Below, one piece after another: positions 45,135 to 54,257 of a stretch of DNA of 64,000 nucleotides (within the stretch, counting starts at the first letter, position 1; each line of letters starts with the position of its first letter). Source of the DNA: Piper betle (Eukaryota; Streptophyta; Magnoliopsida; Piperales; Piperaceae). A model generated the notes under the pieces. That model worked only from the letters and a program-made list of their open reading frames with translations. It had not been told where the DNA came from and made no database searches. The stretch lies in NCBI GenBank assembly GCA_033002965.1, contig JAURVB010004897.1:1-64000 (forward strand). The letters run 5' to 3'. A program made the position numbers and the translations under genes.

Positions 45135-46741
45135 TAATTAGGGGATGAGAAAAAATAGGGTTATTAGGAGAAGATATTTCTAAGAATAAATGTACATATG
45201 AATTTGGTCTAAATATTAAAAATCCAGATTTGATTATAAGAACTGCTAATTTAGAATATGATGCAATAGATGTACCAGTCCTCATAGATCTATTGCATTT
45301 ATAGTAAGAAACCATGTAGAAATCGGCAAAGGAAAAACGATAATAGTTTACAATTACAAGCACCTAAATGATAATACTCATAATGATGCCTATAATTTAC
45401 CACAAAAAGATAGTATTCTAAATCTAATACAACTCAAAAAGGTATTTAGTAAATTTGATTCAAAAAGTGGCTACAATCAGATAAAAATCAAAGAAGAAGA
45501 TAGAAAATGGACTGCTTTTACATGCCCTGAAGGATTATTTGAATGAAATATTTATCTTTTTGTTTAATAAATGCTCCATTTATATTTTAAAGATTTATGG
45601 ATTCTCTCTTTAAACATCTTGACTTCTTCATAGTTTACATAGACAATATATTGGTAGCCTTTGACAATATGATAGATCATTTAAAACATTAAGAGCAGGT
45701 GTTTAACATAGTAAAAAATAGGAATAGTATTGTCAAAAAAAGACTCAGATTGGAAAATAATATAAACTTCTTAAGCTTAAAAATAGGAAATGGAAATATA
45801 GAGTTACAGCCACATATAGTGCAGAAAGCATTAGATTATCCTGATAAATTAGAAGATAAAAACAATTACAATCTTTTCTAGGATTACTAAATTACGCTCA
45901 AAAGTTTATTCCTAATCTATCAAAACTAGTACGACCTTTATATAGTAAATTAAGAAAGAACGGACAGAAATACTTTAATCAAGAAGATATTAATTTGGTC
46001 CAAAAGATTAAAAAGGAAATTGAAAAGGTTAAACATTTAGAATTACCTCTAGAACAAGATTATAAAATAATAGAGGTAGATGCCACTAAGGAAGGATGGC
46101 GTGCCATTCTAAAAACAAAAGAAAACGAATACCTAGGACAAGATGAAGAAAAAATATGCTGTCACACATCAGGAAATTTTCAAAACCAAAACTGGACAAG
46201 CTTGGATATGGAAATCCAAGGAGTAATAAATGCACTTAATATATTTCAGTTATATTTAAACAATCAGTTGACCATAAGAACAGATTGTGAAAATATAGTT
46301 AAATATATGGATAATCAAAATAGTAAAAAACACAACTCTTGACGATGGTTAAATTTTCAAAATGCCATACAAGGAATGGGTTATATGGTTAAATTTGAAC
46401 ATATCAAAGGAAAGATAAATATTTTGGTTGACATTGTGTCAAGAACATATGCAGGAAGAACTCAAGAGAATTGCCTAATCTTTGAGGAAAGGAGTCTTCC
46501 AAGCACTTACAAGTTGGAAATCATTAAGATTCAGGGTTATGGTTCCATCAAAGCCAAGGGTTATGGTTCCTTAAAAACCAAGTGTTATGGTTCCTTAAAA
46601 ACCAAGGATTATGGCACCTTAAAAACAACCTTTTCGCTAACAAATTTAATCTCCAGGAATATGGCTGGACCATCCAAGAGAACAAGAGTGAAACAAGTAC
46701 AAGGAGAATCAAATGATGACGTGGCTACTTCTCCACCATAA
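45135..46741 (+). pseudogene. Endogenous pararetrovirus-like RT/RNase H (caulimovirid-like) remnant
   Basis: Plus-strand decayed polymerase. The N-terminal part of RT begins near 45,140; the FSKFDSKSGYNQIKI block is at about 45,440-45,489. Stops and frameshifts follow at 45,540-45,700. The catalytic box reads VYIDNILV (about 45,630-45,655), so the second Asp of the usual Y-x-D-D is Asn. RNase H follows in one frame: DATKEGW (Asp codon 46,079), the ME-containing helix near 46,205, RTDCENIV (Asp codon 46,283) and FEHIKGKINILVDIVSR (Asp codon 46,430). An in-frame TGA lies at 46,340-46,342. The FEHIKGK and RTDC signature and the lack of an integrase point to Caulimoviridae, not gypsy. No movement, coat or protease module is recognised. 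It cannot be functional as it stands. Confidence 0.75.
46535..46630 (+). repeat. In-frame 24-bp tandem repeat in the pararetrovirus-like ORF
   Basis: Four consecutive 24-bp units starting at 46,535, 46,559, 46,583 and 46,607 encode an eight-residue period of the type GYGSLKTK, downstream of RNase H and in the same frame. The basic, Gly/Tyr-rich tail runs on to a stop at 46,739-46,741. Confidence 0.85.
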
Positions 46742-46888
46742 TGTTAGACGGTTATAAAGAAAGAAAGTTTGTAGTACTTGTCAATAATATATGGTCAGAT
46801 TTGAAATCTTATCTTTTGCTTAAGATGTATATATCTGCAGCTCTAGATCAAGATAGAAAATCAAGTCGAAGCTTGAGTCTATAAATAG
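46717..46888 (+). promoter_or_regulatory. Candidate pararetrovirus promoter
   Basis: TCTATAAATAG at 46,878-46,888 is a good plant TATA box. A TGACG half-site, as in as-1 elements of plant pararetroviral promoters, lies at 46,717-46,721, farther upstream than usual. A ~33-bp direct repeat brackets the region (46,680-46,713 and 46,896-46,928). The place after the polymerase ORF fits where caulimovirids carry their pregenomic-RNA promoter. Confidence 0.5.
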
Positions 46889-47059
46889 ATGTATTGAACA
46901 AGAGTGAAACAACTACAAGGAGAATAAGAGTAGAAGCTTAAAGAATTTAGATCGTGCAGATTTAAAGCTATTGTAAGTTATCTATTGCACATTATATGTT
47001 TGCTTATGTTTAATATGAATATGTTTGCCTTACTCCAAGAAAGAAGTTTGTTGGTCATT

Positions 47060-47356
47060 ACTTTCATTGTTTAAGAATGTTTTATCAAAAAGAAAGTAAA
47101 GGATTGGCTCGAGGATTTTGCATGGTAGGATCTTGCCATTCTTATTCGAGATCTTTGTCTGTTTGTAGAGAGGAATGTTACCCTAAACAATATCATTTAA
47201 GTTTCCATTACAACGATAAAAATAATGATTTTCATAAATCATTCTTCCATCCCATCTTTGAACTCCTTCGGCATTGTCTTCTTGAGCCATTCGATATCCT
47301 TCTCCCGCAAAAGGACATCTTATCTTCCATCTGGCAGGTTCCCAAATTTGCACAGT
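47060..47356. other. Unassigned sequence with overlapping open frames
   Basis: Both strands are open over most of it: plus 47,077-47,376 (99 codons), minus 47,183-47,446 (87 codons). The minus-strand peptide includes CPFAGEGYRMAQEDN, which looks protein-like, but I cannot assign a family. It ends at the truncated LTR-C. Confidence 0.35.
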
Positions 47357-48129
47357 TCTATAAAAGTTTAATGTAGTGACTTCTTGAATTCCACACATAT
47401 TCTTCCATACAGAGGAGCATTCTATTGATGTTAAATAAAACATCATTGTTGATAGTTTGTGAGCACATTTGGCTCACAAATGGAAGGCTTTTTATAGAAA
47501 AGTTTCAATCATATTAGGATTGTGTTTTGTAGTTGCGGGTGCCTCATCATAATTCCAGGTCCGTATAATGTTTCAAAATATTATATATTCCTATTTGGAA
47601 GTCTTGGTCGGCTTGAGCTCACATTCGACCACTATAAACCGATTGCAACCGGGGTCAAAGAATTGACTCACTCTGGCACAGGGCAATACCCTTAAAATTC
47701 TTGAAAGATTAAATACCTGCCCTTATGCCAAAAGGGGTGATAGGGCGCAGTGGCAAGAGGTGAGTCAATGGCAAACATTGGTAACTACAGACCGAAGGCC
47801 ACATAGCATATGTGCGCATACATGGGATTGTAGTTCGATGGGCGGCCACCCTCCTGGCATAATTAGATCTCGACATAGGCTCATAATCACCAAAAGGCAT
47901 AAACTCAAATGTTGTGGAATATATTAACTTGTTTCTTGTAATTATATAACTTAGTGCCTCTGTAGGTATGAACATTATGGAAGGATAGATAAAGTCGGGA
48001 TAGCTGGAAGACTCTGTTATATCATGGGTTTATTTAAAATCTTGATAATAAATAAAAAGTTAATTTATGAGACACTTAGTTTCATATAGCAACACTTGGC
48101 TCATGGCTCAAAACAGGTGGGTCGTTACA
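47357..48129 (+). mobile_element. LTR-C, third copy, 5'-truncated
   Basis: Begins inside U3 (AAAGTTTAATGTAGTGACTTC) and ends GGTGGGTCGTTACA at 48,129. It has the conserved block (47,605-47,680), the C-type cassette (47,750-47,900) and a reduced hairpin box in which only CCTCTGTAGG remains near 47,955. It directly abuts the gypsy protease remnant. Confidence 0.8.
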
Positions 48130-48479
48130 ATCTCTTGCCGCAGCACAACAATAGGCAGTGAGGATGTTTGCGGCCAATGTGGCAGAAGCACTTGAGGATA
48201 CGATGGTTGTGACAGGTACGCTTTTAGTAGGCTTTCTACCTGCACGAGTCTTATTTCATTTTGGATGCACACACTCTTCTATTTCGTACACACTCACAAG
48301 GTAGAATTGGATGTAAGATAGAAGCGTTAGGACATTCACTATTAGTGTTCACTCTCGCCAGTAGTGTGATAGCTATGGGTGTGTGTGTGCATAATGTCTC
48401 CATTGAGATACAATAGCAACAACTTGTAGATGATTTGGAATGAATTGGATGTCCAAACAAAGAGCCATGATAGTTTGCC
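48130..48479 (+). pseudogene. Gypsy element F: aspartic protease remnant
   Basis: The plus-strand frame contains MFAANVAEALEDTMVVTGTL and then FLPARVLFHFGCTHSSIS (about 48,228-48,285). The position of the protease active site (D-S-G in the family) reads H-F-G, so the catalytic Asp is lost, and several in-frame stops follow. It is the start of an old gypsy pol that continues at 51,974 (after a TRIM composite) and 60,899 (after a larger block). Confidence 0.75.
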
Positions 48480-48949
48480 TGTGAGATCCCTCAACTTAGT
48501 CCCACATCTAATACCTACTGGGAGAAGATCCTGTTTATAAGTGAGAATGGACTAAAGATCTTTAACTTCTGGGGTACCTATTTTAAAGAAATGACTTAGC
48601 TGATTACGTTGCACTTTGGGCTGGGTCGTTACAAATGGTATCAGAGCCAACCTGATTCCGTGTTAGATGGTGGGATGGACTAGGGACATTGGCTAGGCTG
48701 CCGGTCACGGGCCAGAAAGGTCGTGGGCTGGGGCTAGCAACAGGCCAAGAATAGGCATTTCGGGGACGAAATTTCCTAAGGTGGGTGGATTGTGAGATCC
48801 CTCAACTTAGTCCCACATCTAATACCATACCTACTGGGAGAAGATCCTGTTTATAAATGGGAATGGACTATAAATCTTTAACTTCTGGGGTACCCATTTT
48901 AAAGAAATGACTTAGCCCATTACGTTGCACTTTGGGCTGGGTTGTTACA
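48480..48949 (+). repeat. TRIM LTR1-internal-LTR2 of the composite
   Basis: LTR1 is 154 bp. LTR2 is 159 bp, with a 5-bp duplication (TAATACCATACC). The internal region 48,634-48,790 carries PBS TGGTATCAGAGCC and the TTTCGGGGACGAAATTTCC PPT motif. A second, partial internal region (48,950-49,026) follows LTR2 and ends at the captured segment. Confidence 0.9.
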
Positions 48950-49026
48950 AATAGTATCAGAGCCGACTTGGTTCCGTGTTAGATGGTGGGATAGACTAGG
49001 GACGTTGGCTAGGCTACCGGTCATGG

Positions 49027-50672
49027 GACCCGTCATTTTTCACGATATTGTGGGCCTAACTGGCTAGGTGTTACTCAAAAGTAAAGTAATTATGTCAAAC
49101 ATTTTTTTATAAATAATAACATATATAAAGATCCCACAGTCTTGGACCGTTTCCCAGTAGCCACACTTATTTCTCAATTAAATATAAAAAAGGAGTCCTC
49201 ATATTTATTTTGCTCCATACTCTGGATGTCAATCACCTAATCTCGTATCTGCACACCTGCGGAAGCAATTCCGCATTAGTGATTACAACACTAAGTAGTA
49301 TAATAGATAAAATAAAACAAGTACATTCCACTATTTCCTTATGTTTATTTTAATATGCGGTGGAGCGATTCCACCATACTCCAAAACAATGCAGAGGAGG
49401 TATCCGCTGTGATCCTCACACCACGGCCGTAGCCTTTTTTGTGGGGAGGCTACCACTACCATCTCCAGTGCCAGTGCCTCGCACACCCCGGCCGTAGCCT
49501 TTTTGTGGGGTAGCTATCACTGCACTCGGGTGATTGCTATGCCCCGTTTGTGGGGAAGCTCTCACTACCAATTCTAATGCCCGTGCCTCGCACACCCGGG
49601 CCGTAGCCTTTTTATGGGGAGGCTATCACTGAACGCCAGTGCCAATGCCTTGCACACCCCGGCCGTAGCCTTTTTGTGGGGCGGCTATCACTGCACTCAA
49701 GTGATTGCTATGCCCCGTTTGTGGGGAAGCTCTCACTACCAATTCTAGTGCAAGTGCCTCACACACCTCGGCTGTAGCCTTTTTATGGGGAGCCTATCAC
49801 TGCACTCCAGTGCCAGTGCCTCACACACCCCGTCCGTAACCTTTTTATGGGGCGGCTATCACTGTACTACAATGCGATGGAGGAATCGCTGTGCCTCACT
49901 CACCCCGGCCGTAGCCTGTTTATGGGGTGGCTATCACTACTCCAAAACAATGTCGATGCATTACAAAATTCACGCACATAACACGACCTAGTGTCGGACT
50001 GAGTTAATTCATTGACCCCGGTTGCACTCGGTGCATGGTAGTTGAATCTAGGCTCAGGCCAACCTAGGCTACCAACAAGGAAAATACGATGTTCTACCTA
50101 TTATACGTACTTGATTTGTGATTACGTCTGACTGTGACCCGTGAACCCTAATACAGTAATGGGGAGGTCGCCTGGGACGGAGATGAGGGATGAAATACTC
50201 ACACAGTAATCGGGAGGTCACCTGGGACGGAGATGAGGGATGAAATACTCCCTCCTCCTGCATATATATACACTTCAACCATTCCCTCCATTAAATTCTC
50301 ATACCTCATTATCCATTGGTATTTCCTAGGTTCAACGACCCCTTCATTAAATTCTCACACCCCATCATCGATTGGTATTTCCTAGGTTCAACGACCCCTT
50401 CTCCTTTTATAAAGAATAAATGACGGCTAGGGTTTGTGGAAGCACCCTTTCACCATAATTCCTTTAACCGGGTAATTGGGTAATTAACACGGTTCACTTA
50501 ACCTTTTCACTCAACCTCTTAAATGGTATGGTTCACATAAATGGTTAAATGGATAATTAATGTGTTTGACTCGACTGATTCAACTAGAATCGTCCGATTA
50601 GAAATTACTTTTTAATTTAACCGGGTAATTCATACTTAACCAGCTAATGAATTTTTTTTCTGGGTCTTTACA
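49027..50672 (-). repeat. Captured LTR-B (minus strand) with minisatellite
   Basis: From GACCCGTCATTTTTCACGAT (U5 end, last few bases lost at the junction) to TGGGTCTTTACA at 50,672 (U3 start). It contains the conserved hairpin box (GCGGAAGCAATTCCGC at about 49,260-49,275) and the LTR-B minisatellite at 49,425-49,935. It is shorter than the solo copy: most of the AT-rich zone and the GC-rich leader are missing, with a junction near 50,105-50,160. Confidence 0.82.
49425..49935. repeat. LTR-B minisatellite (reverse orientation)
   Basis: Same units as 33,360-33,900, here reading CACCCCGGCCGTAGCC plus TTTTTGTGGGG. About eight units; the flanking CTCCAAAACAAT repeat is present on both sides (49,379 and 49,940). 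Confidence 0.9.
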
Positions 50673-51473
50673 ATCTCCCCAACTTAGAACTATTTAGTCC
50701 CCGAAATATCATAGCATAAATCGGATTTACACGGATTTTATGCTATAAACAGGCTAGGATATTTTCTGGCCATTTCCTGTTCAATCTCCCATGTCGCTTC
50801 GTCTGATCCCTGATTTCTCCATAATACCTTTACCAAAGGGATCTCCTTGCTATGGAGTGTCTTTGTTTCCCTTGCCAAGATTTGAATCGGTTTTTCATCG
50901 TAGGTTAAATCCGATTGTAGCTCTAAATCTGAAAAATTTGTGATAATGTGATTCTCATCTCGTACATATTTCTTTAGCATTGACCCATGAAAGACATTGT
51001 GTACACCATCAAGGCTTGGTGGTAATGCTAATCTATATGCACAACTTCCGATTTGATCCAAAATTGGAAATGGTCCTATGAATCTTAGCTTCAACTTCCC
51101 TGATGTTCTAAATCTGATCACTCCCTTTTTAGGTGAGGTCTTAAGGTAGACGAACTCCCCAACTTGGAATTATATGTCCTTCCTTCGAGTATTAGCATAA
51201 CTTTTCTGCCGATCCTGAGCTGCCTTAAGCCTTTGCTGGATGAGTTGCACCTTTTCAGCTGCTTCTCTCACCATCTCTGGCCCGACTATAACCATCTCTG
51301 TAGACTCTAACCAGCATGATGGAGATCGACAAGGCCTACCGTATAACGCTTCAAACGGTGTCATTCCTATACTAGCTTGGTAAGAGTTATTATAGGTGAA
51401 TTCAGCCAAGGCAAAGTGTTTCTCCTAATCTCCTCCCCAGTCGAGGATGCAAGCTCTCAAGAAATCCTCAAAC
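50673..51473 (-). pseudogene. Captured gypsy integrase C-terminus and chromodomain (E3)
   Basis: Minus strand. The integrase part at 51,170-51,470 has AEFTYNNSYQASIGMTPFEA and RSPSCWLEST. The C-terminal part at 50,738-51,121 has RFRTSGKLKLRFIGPFPILD, then HNVFHGSMLKKYV, then the chromodomain-like VKVLWRNQGSDEATWE with EMARKYPSLF. The last 127 codons are open. A stop separates the two parts. It ends at the junction with TRIM sequence (51,473), so only the last part of pol was captured. The PPT region adjoins the LTR at 50,673-50,710. Confidence 0.85.
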
Positions 51474-51541
51474 GTGGGTTGGGGCTAGCAACGGGCCAAA
51501 TATAGGCATTTCAGGGATGAAATTCCCTAAGGTGGGTGGAT

Positions 51542-51973
51542 TGTGAGATCCCTCAACTTAGTCCCACATCTAATACCTACTGGGAGAATATCCTGTTTAT
51601 AAGTTGGAATGGACTATAGATCTTTAACTTTCGGGGTACTTATTTTAAAGAAATGACTTGGCCCATTACGTTGCACTTTAGGCCGGGTCGTTACAAATGA
51701 TATCAGAGCCAACCTGGCTCCGTGTTAGATGGTGGGATGGACTGGGTACGTTGGCTAGGCTGCCGGTCACGGGCAAAGAATAGGCATTTTGGGGACGAAA
51801 TTTCTTAAGGTGGGTGGATTGTGAGATCCCTCAACTTAGTCCCACGTCTAATACCTGCTGGGAGAAGATCCTGTTTATAAGTGGGAATGGAATATAGATC
51901 TTTAACTTCCGGGGTACCCATTTTAAAGAAATGACTTAGCCCATTACGTTGAACTTTAGGCTGGGTTGTTACA
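51542..51973 (+). repeat. TRIM LTR3-internal-LTR4 of the composite
   Basis: Both LTRs are 154 bp. The internal region 51,696-51,819 is shorter than usual; it lacks part of the GTGGGCTGGGGCTAGCAA segment. The PBS copy reads TGATATCAGAGCC (one change). Confidence 0.9.
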
Positions 51974-52436
51974 TTGCCAAAGAAAAATAGTGACATTCTT
52001 CCATAGAAGATACTGCTTTCTCTTTCAAGGTCAAGGTAAAGATAGAGAACAAGGATAGATATCATATTAGAATGCATAGATAGCTAGACAAGCTAATGAG
52101 CTGATAATGGCAGCGTTAGTCTTGGCTGAACAAAGTGGTTCAGGGACAAGCTGAGCATTGAGGATATTCAAGTGGCTAGAGAATTCACTGAGCTAGTTCA
52201 GGGGACAAGTTGAGGGGAAATTATTGGATTGCCGCCAGAAAGATAGGTAGACCTATCCATTGAGCCGATGCCAGACACAACATTGATCTCTAGAGCTTTG
52301 TACAGGATAGCACCTATTGAGTTCAAGGAACTCAAGGAATAGTTACAGGCACTTTTGGCATAAGCATTCATCAGACCTAGTGTTTCCCCATAGGGTTCAC
52401 CAATGTTATTCGCGGGCAAAAAGGATGGAAGTAGGG
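51974..52436 (+). pseudogene. Gypsy element F: protease end to RT start
   Basis: One frame reads GLPPER*VDLSIEPMPDTT and then LISRALYRIAPIEFKELKE, AFIRPSVSP and GSPMLFAGKKDGS (about 52,228-52,436), the start of a gypsy RT. The stops in this frame are TAG/TAA codons, several at places where Gln, Lys or Trp is usual, consistent with C-to-T decay. The RT is cut at 52,436 by LTR-B sequence; about 1.5 kb of RT, RNase H and early integrase is missing before the element resumes at 60,899. Confidence 0.8.
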
Positions 52437-54257
52437 AGTGTTCCCAGCGGTGCTGCTGGCCGGACAGAGTCGCCTTGGGTGACCGAGTCAGACCGGCAGG
52501 GAGAGATGTAAATTAGGAAGTGTAGGGAGACAGGTTGGTGTTGATTGGATGGTGTTGCTGGCCAGATGTGGATCCGCCATGGAAAGGGCAGACTGGTCGT
52601 CACTTGGGGTGGTGCTGGTCGTCACCTTGATGGGGCAGGACATAGTCGCCATGGCTGCTAGTCGGCCACTATGAATGGTGAAATTAAGGTCCCCATGTAG
52701 GGTGTAGTCCGAGTTCCACGAGACACCAGCGGATAAAGGTTGGATCTTTGGTGTTTTTCCAATCAGATTAGTGGGGTAGATAGAAGATGGGGGTCTGAGA
52801 TTGGGTGGAAGGAAAAGAAGGCGGGCTGGTCGGGTGCTGTTTATGCGGCTGACTAGAATAGTCGCCATGGGTCTAGTCGGGGTTGCTGTTTGGGTGGCTA
52901 GGATGGGGTCACCAAGGACTAGTTGAGGGTTGCCATGTGGGGGCCAATTTGGTGACGCCATAGCAGCAAATGGAGGCCGCCACATTACTGGTTGGTCGCC
53001 ATGCATGGTGAAAATGTTGGCTTTTGCTGGTTGATTAAAATAAAGCTGGGAGCTTTGGGGACGTTAAATAAATTGTTAAAGTGGGATGGCAACCAGGTCA
53101 ATATAGGAGAACTCGATGCGGTTGAGTTAGGGTTAACGGTTCATAGTCAGACGAAATCACAAGTCAGGTACGTATAATAGGTAGAACATCATACTTTCCT
53201 TGTTGGTAGCCTAGGTCGGCTTGAGCCCAAATTCGACCACCATGCACCGAGTGCAACCAGGGTCAAAGAATTTACTCAGTCTGACACTGGGTCGTATTAT
53301 GTGGGTAAATTGTGTAATGCATCGACATTATTTTGGAGTAGTGACAGCCGCCCCATAAAAAGGCTACGGCCGGGGTGAGTGAGGCACAGCGATTCCTCCA
53401 TCGCACTGGAGTGCAGTGATAGCCTCCCGTAAAAAGGCTACGGACGGGGTGTGCAAGGCACTGGCACTGGAGTGCAGTGATAGCCGCCCCATAAAAAGAC
53501 TATGGCCGGGGTGTGTGAGGCACTGGCACTAGAGTTGGCAGTGAGAGCTTCCCTACAAACGGGGCATAGTAATCACCTGAGTGCAGTGATAGCCTCTCCA
53601 TAAAAAGGCTACAGCTAGGGTGTGCAAGGCACTGGCAACGGAGTGCAGTGATAGCCTCCCCATAAAAAGGCTACGGCCGGGGTGTGAGAGGCACTGGACA
53701 CTAAAATTGGTAGTGAAAGCTTCCCCACAAACGGGGCGCAGCAATCACCTGAGTGCAGTGATAGCTACCCCACAAAAAGGCTATGGCCGGGGTGTGTGAG
53801 GCACTGGCATTGGAGACGGTAGTGGTAGCCTCCCCACAAAAGGGCTATAGCCGGGGTGTGCGGATCACAGCAGATACCTCCTCCGCATTGTTTTGGAGTA
53901 CAGTGGAATCTCTCCACCGCATATGAAAATAAACTTAAGGAAATAGTGAAATGTACTTGTTTTGTTTTATATATTATACTACTTAGTGTTGTAATCACTA
54001 ACGCGGAATTGCCTCCGCAGGTGTGCAGATACGAGATTAGGTGATTGATTACCAGAGCATGGAGCAAATTAAATATGAGGACTCCTTTCTTTTTTTTACT
54101 ATTTGAGAAATAAGTGTGGCTACTGGGAAACGGTCCAAGACTATAGGATCTTTATTTATGTTTTTGTTTAAAAAAATGTTAGATATATTTGCTTAAATTT
54201 TGAATAACACCTTGCCAGCTAGGCCCATAATGTTGTGACAAATGGCAGGTCGTTATA
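52437..54257 (+). repeat. LTR-B, plus strand, 5'-truncated
   Basis: Begins in the GC-rich leader (compare GGCGGTGCTGCTGGCC at 32,208), lacks most of the AT-rich zone, then has the conserved block (53,210-53,290), the minisatellite (53,340-53,875), the hairpin box and a U5 end AGGTCGTTATA at 54,257. No target duplication; it joins an opposite-strand LTR at 54,258. Confidence 0.8.
53340..53875. repeat. LTR-B minisatellite
   Basis: Same units as 33,360-33,900. The bracketing repeat reads ATTATTTTGGAGTA before and ATTGTTTTGGAGTA after. Confidence 0.9.

Larger units (their letters stand above)
48480..51973 (+). mobile_element. Four-LTR TRIM composite carrying a captured gypsy fragment
   Basis: One insertion unit with a perfect 5-bp duplication TTGCC (48,475-48,479; 51,974-51,978). 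TRIM LTRs lie at 48,480-48,633, 48,791-48,949, 51,542-51,695 and 51,820-51,973, all in the same orientation, with TRIM internal regions between. In the middle internal region, 49,027-51,473 is foreign: the PPT-side end of a gypsy element (an LTR-B plus integrase/chromodomain coding sequence) in reverse orientation. Joining the flanks restores the gypsy F protease region. The outer ends are a normal U3 end (TGTGAG) and U5 end (GTTACA). Confidence 0.9.

Noticed and set aside
45076..45363. 95-codon minus-strand frame
   Set aside because: Antisense shadow of the pararetrovirus-like RT start on the plus strand.
52317..53177. Frames of up to 172 codons on both strands
   Set aside because: They cover the GC-rich leader of LTR-B and are not conserved as frames in the other LTR-B copies.
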